Shown here: positions 6,097-7,522 of the stretch, one piece after another | How positions within the stretch are numbered: the first letter of the stretch is position 1 | Layout: every line of letters begins with the position of its first letter | NCBI GenBank assembly: GCA_003315675.1 | Contig: NIZU01000002.1 | Coordinates: 1-7,522, forward strand | Direction: 5' to 3' | Length of the DNA: 7,522 nt | From: Methanocorpusculum sp. MCE | GTDB lineage: Archaea > Halobacteriota > Methanomicrobia > Methanomicrobiales > Methanocorpusculaceae | The notes under the pieces: generated by a model | Told to the model about the DNA's origin: nothing | The model's input: the letters and a program-made list of their open reading frames with translations, nothing else | The model's database searches: none | Position numbers and translations under genes: made by a program

Positions 6097-7088
6097 TAAA
6101 GAAGTATTCGTACAAAGAAGCCGGGGTCGACATTAATCTCGAGGCCGACGGAGTCAAAGCGCTGATCCGTCAGCTGAGTTTCAGACGCAGCGGTGAACAC
6201 GGCATGGTCGGTGATGTCGGCCACTTTGCCGGAATGATCGATTTCGGCAGCAAAGTCCTTTCACTATGTACTGACGGCGTCGGGACCAAGATGCGGATCG
6301 CCGACGATCTTCGTGACTGGACAACGGTCGGTATCGACTGTATGGCGATGAATGTGAACGACATGTATGTGATGAACATCGAGCCGATCGCATTCGTCGA
6401 TTACATCGCAACGGAAGGTGTCGATACCGAGCAGATGATCCAGATCGGTGTCGGCCTTAACGAAGGTGCACGCCTTTCCAATATCAATATCGTCGGCGGC
6501 GAGACGGCGACTCTTAAGGGAATGATCAACGGACTCGATCTTGCAGGAACCTGTCTGGGCGTTCAGGATAAGGACAAGGTCGTTACGGGCGAAAAAGTCG
6601 CTCCGGGAGATATCATCATCGGGGTTGCAAGCACCGGCGTCCACTCAAACAGCTATACGCTGGCACGGAAAGTCGCCGAAGAAAACGGCGGGTATGGAAC
6701 CGTCCTTCCGTCCGGCAGAACTGTTGGCGAGGCTCTGCTCGTTCCAACAAGAATCTACTCTGAGGTTCTCGAGGTCTGCAGTAAAGCGGTCGTTCACGGG
6801 ATGTGCCACGTGACCGGCGGAGGTCTGCTGAACTTCCTGAGGATCTCGAGTTACGGTTTTGCGATCGAGGATCCGCTTGAAGTCCCGGAGATTTTAGCAT
6901 GGATCGCCGAGAAGGGCGATCTCGAGATGAACGAACTCTACCGGACGTTCAATATGGGTATGGGCTTTGCGTTCATCGTGCCGAAAGAGAGCGTGGAGAG
7001 CGTTCTTTCCATGGTGGAAGGATCAAAAGTCGTCGGCCGTGTGATCGAAGAACACAAAGTCACGCTCAAGGGCGTGGAAGTCAACTAA
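6093..7088 (+). CDS. purM: Phosphoribosylformylglycinamidine cyclo-ligase (AIR synthase)
   Basis: A 331-residue cytoplasmic enzyme that closes FGAM to aminoimidazole ribonucleotide using ATP, the step that forms the imidazole ring in de novo purine synthesis. The PurM signatures occur in order: YKEAGVDI near the N-terminus (7-14), CTDGVGTK (59-66), GIDCMAMNVNDM (80-91), GGETA (135-139), GLDLAGT (147-153), ASTGVHSNSY (179-188) and HVTGGGLLN (239-247). The two halves correspond to the N- and C-terminal domains of the PurM/SelD/HypE ATP-binding superfamily, and the DCMAMNVND segment distinguishes it from PurL and the thiamine-monophosphate kinases. Length is normal. It starts at the ATG overlapping the lysC stop, with AAGGA about 6 nt upstream, so it is probably translationally coupled. 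No other purine gene is visible next to it. Confidence 0.96.
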   Translation: MIKKYSYKEAGVDINLEADGVKALIRQLSFRRSGEHGMVGDVGHFAGMIDFGSKVLSLCTDGVGTKMRIADDLRDWTTVGIDCMAMNVNDMYVMNIEPIAFVDYIATEGVDTEQMIQIGVGLNEGARLSNINIVGGETATLKGMINGLDLAGTCLGVQDKDKVVTGEKVAPGDIIIGVASTGVHSNSYTLARKVAEENGGYGTVLPSGRTVGEALLVPTRIYSEVLEVCSKAVVHGMCHVTGGGLLNFLRISSYGFAIEDPLEVPEILAWIAEKGDLEMNELYRTFNMGMGFAFIVPKESVESVLSMVEGSKVVGRVIEEHKVTLKGVEVN

Positions 7089-7127
7089 TTTTTTCTTATT
7101 TTTAATGAAAATATCTGTTCTTTTTTT
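7089..7127 (+). terminator. T-tract terminator of the lysC-purM operon
   Basis: Directly after the purM stop codon come T6 (7089-7094), a broken second run TTATTTTT (7096-7103) and T7 (7121-7127). Several U-tracts in a row without an obvious hairpin are typical of archaeal intrinsic termination. Confidence 0.65.
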
Positions 7128-7224
7128 GGGTGATCTAATAGCTGGTTAGTATATTTGGAATATGTGAGGGATTTGTTGAGTGGTCGTCCTGCTTGATATG
7201 TCAAAACACGAGAGATACTTTTCC

Positions 7225-7245
7225 AAAAAAATAGAGATTAAAAAA
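7225..7245 (-). terminator. T-tract terminator of the minus-strand terminal reading frame
   Basis: On the minus strand, T6 (7245-7240) and T7 (7231-7225) follow the TAG stop at 7254-7252 within 30 nt. Their position right after the reading frame suggests that it is, or was, a transcribed gene, and they converge with the purM terminator. Confidence 0.4.
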
Positions 7246-7251
7246 TCCTTC

Positions 7252-7458
7252 CTAAATGAGATTATTGTATTGAAAAAAAGAGACAAGTAATTTCTTCAAA
7301 TCTCTTATTGAATCATCCAACTTTTGTGAAGATGAGTTATCTTCAAGAATTTCTGAACTTGCATGAGCAAGAGGATTCTGATTTCTCAATGTCATCGCTT
7401 TTTCAATTATTTCTGTTGAATCCTGACTTTGACAGTTGGCAATATAGCCCTCATTCAA
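7252..7458 (-). CDS. Hypothetical small protein or truncated remnant, HEPN-like motif
   Basis: A 68-codon frame if TTG at 7458 is the start. The frame is open 13 codons further upstream, to a TGA at 7500-7498, without any ATG or GTG in it. No ribosome binding site is seen before the TTG. The product is hydrophilic and mostly helical: an acidic helix (about 14-24), the segment TLRNQNPLAH (23-32), a polar linker rich in serine, and an amphipathic helix ending in LKKLLVSFF. The R25-N26 to H32 pattern resembles the R-x4-6-H motif of HEPN-domain proteins, many of which are RNases of defence systems, but a single short motif is weak support. Base composition is clearly more AT-rich than in the neighbouring operons, which suggests acquired DNA. 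It may be the C-terminal relic of a longer gene or a genuine small gene with a non-ATG start. I cannot assign a function. Confidence 0.4.
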   Translation of the reverse strand: MNEGYIANCQSQDSTEIIEKAMTLRNQNPLAHASSEILEDNSSSQKLDDSIRDLKKLLVSFFQYNNLI

Positions 7459-7503
7459 ACATCTCGTAAACGCAACAAAAGAGAAAACTAGTCCCTGTCA
7501 GGC

Positions 7504-7519
7504 GTCAATTTAAATTGAC
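7504..7519. repeat. 16-bp perfect palindrome GTCAATTTAAATTGAC
   Basis: GTCAATTTAAATTGAC is identical on both strands. Its centre TTTAAA lies about 50 nt upstream of the TTG start candidate on the minus strand, which is the right distance for a TATA box with a leader of about 25 nt. A homodimeric repressor bound here would block TBP, so an operator is possible. It could also be part of a repeat or a mobile-element end beyond the window, since only 3 bases remain after it. Confidence 0.5.
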
Positions 7520-7522
7520 CAA

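Overview
The window most likely comes from a hydrogenotrophic methanogenic archaeon, probably of the Methanomicrobiales (Methanocorpusculum-like). The main reason is a complete pair of thiol:fumarate reductase genes (tfrA, tfrB). This enzyme uses coenzyme M and coenzyme B and is known only from methanogens. Archaeal features agree with this: T-tract terminators, TATA-like boxes at plausible distances, GGAGG/GGTG ribosome binding sites, and an aspartate kinase with two C-terminal ACT domains like the Methanocaldococcus enzyme. The genus is an inference.

Layout. Bases 1-116 (minus strand) hold the N-terminus of a coiled-coil protein that runs out of the window. Bases 180-1121 (minus) encode an intact-looking IS5-family transposase; I could not define its terminal inverted repeats. 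Bases 1191-4249 (minus) are the tfrA-tfrB operon, overlapping by 4 nt. Bases 4311-4596 (minus) hold a small lipoprotein gene interrupted by a one-base frameshift. Bases 4597-4704 are a divergent promoter region with one central TATA-like box. Bases 4705-7088 (plus) are an aspartate kinase gene and purM, again overlapping by 4 nt and ending in T-tracts. From about 7130 the sequence becomes visibly AT-rich. It holds a short minus-strand reading frame without a convincing start, followed by an upstream 16-bp perfect palindrome near the window edge.

How the genes fit together. TfrAB reduces fumarate to succinate with CoM-SH and CoB-SH, feeding the incomplete reductive citric acid pathway toward 2-oxoglutarate and producing the heterodisulfide that Hdr recycles. 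Aspartate kinase commits aspartate to the threonine, methionine and lysine families. PurM makes the imidazole ring of purines. The shared link is aspartate/fumarate metabolism, but co-regulation of the two divergent blocks is only a hypothesis.

Most of the window is ordinary core metabolism. I see no convincing undescribed system. The most check-worthy items are the frameshifted lipoprotein, the AT-rich terminal reading frame with a HEPN-like R-N-x5-H pattern, the palindrome upstream of it, and the homopolymer-rich leader of the coiled-coil gene.
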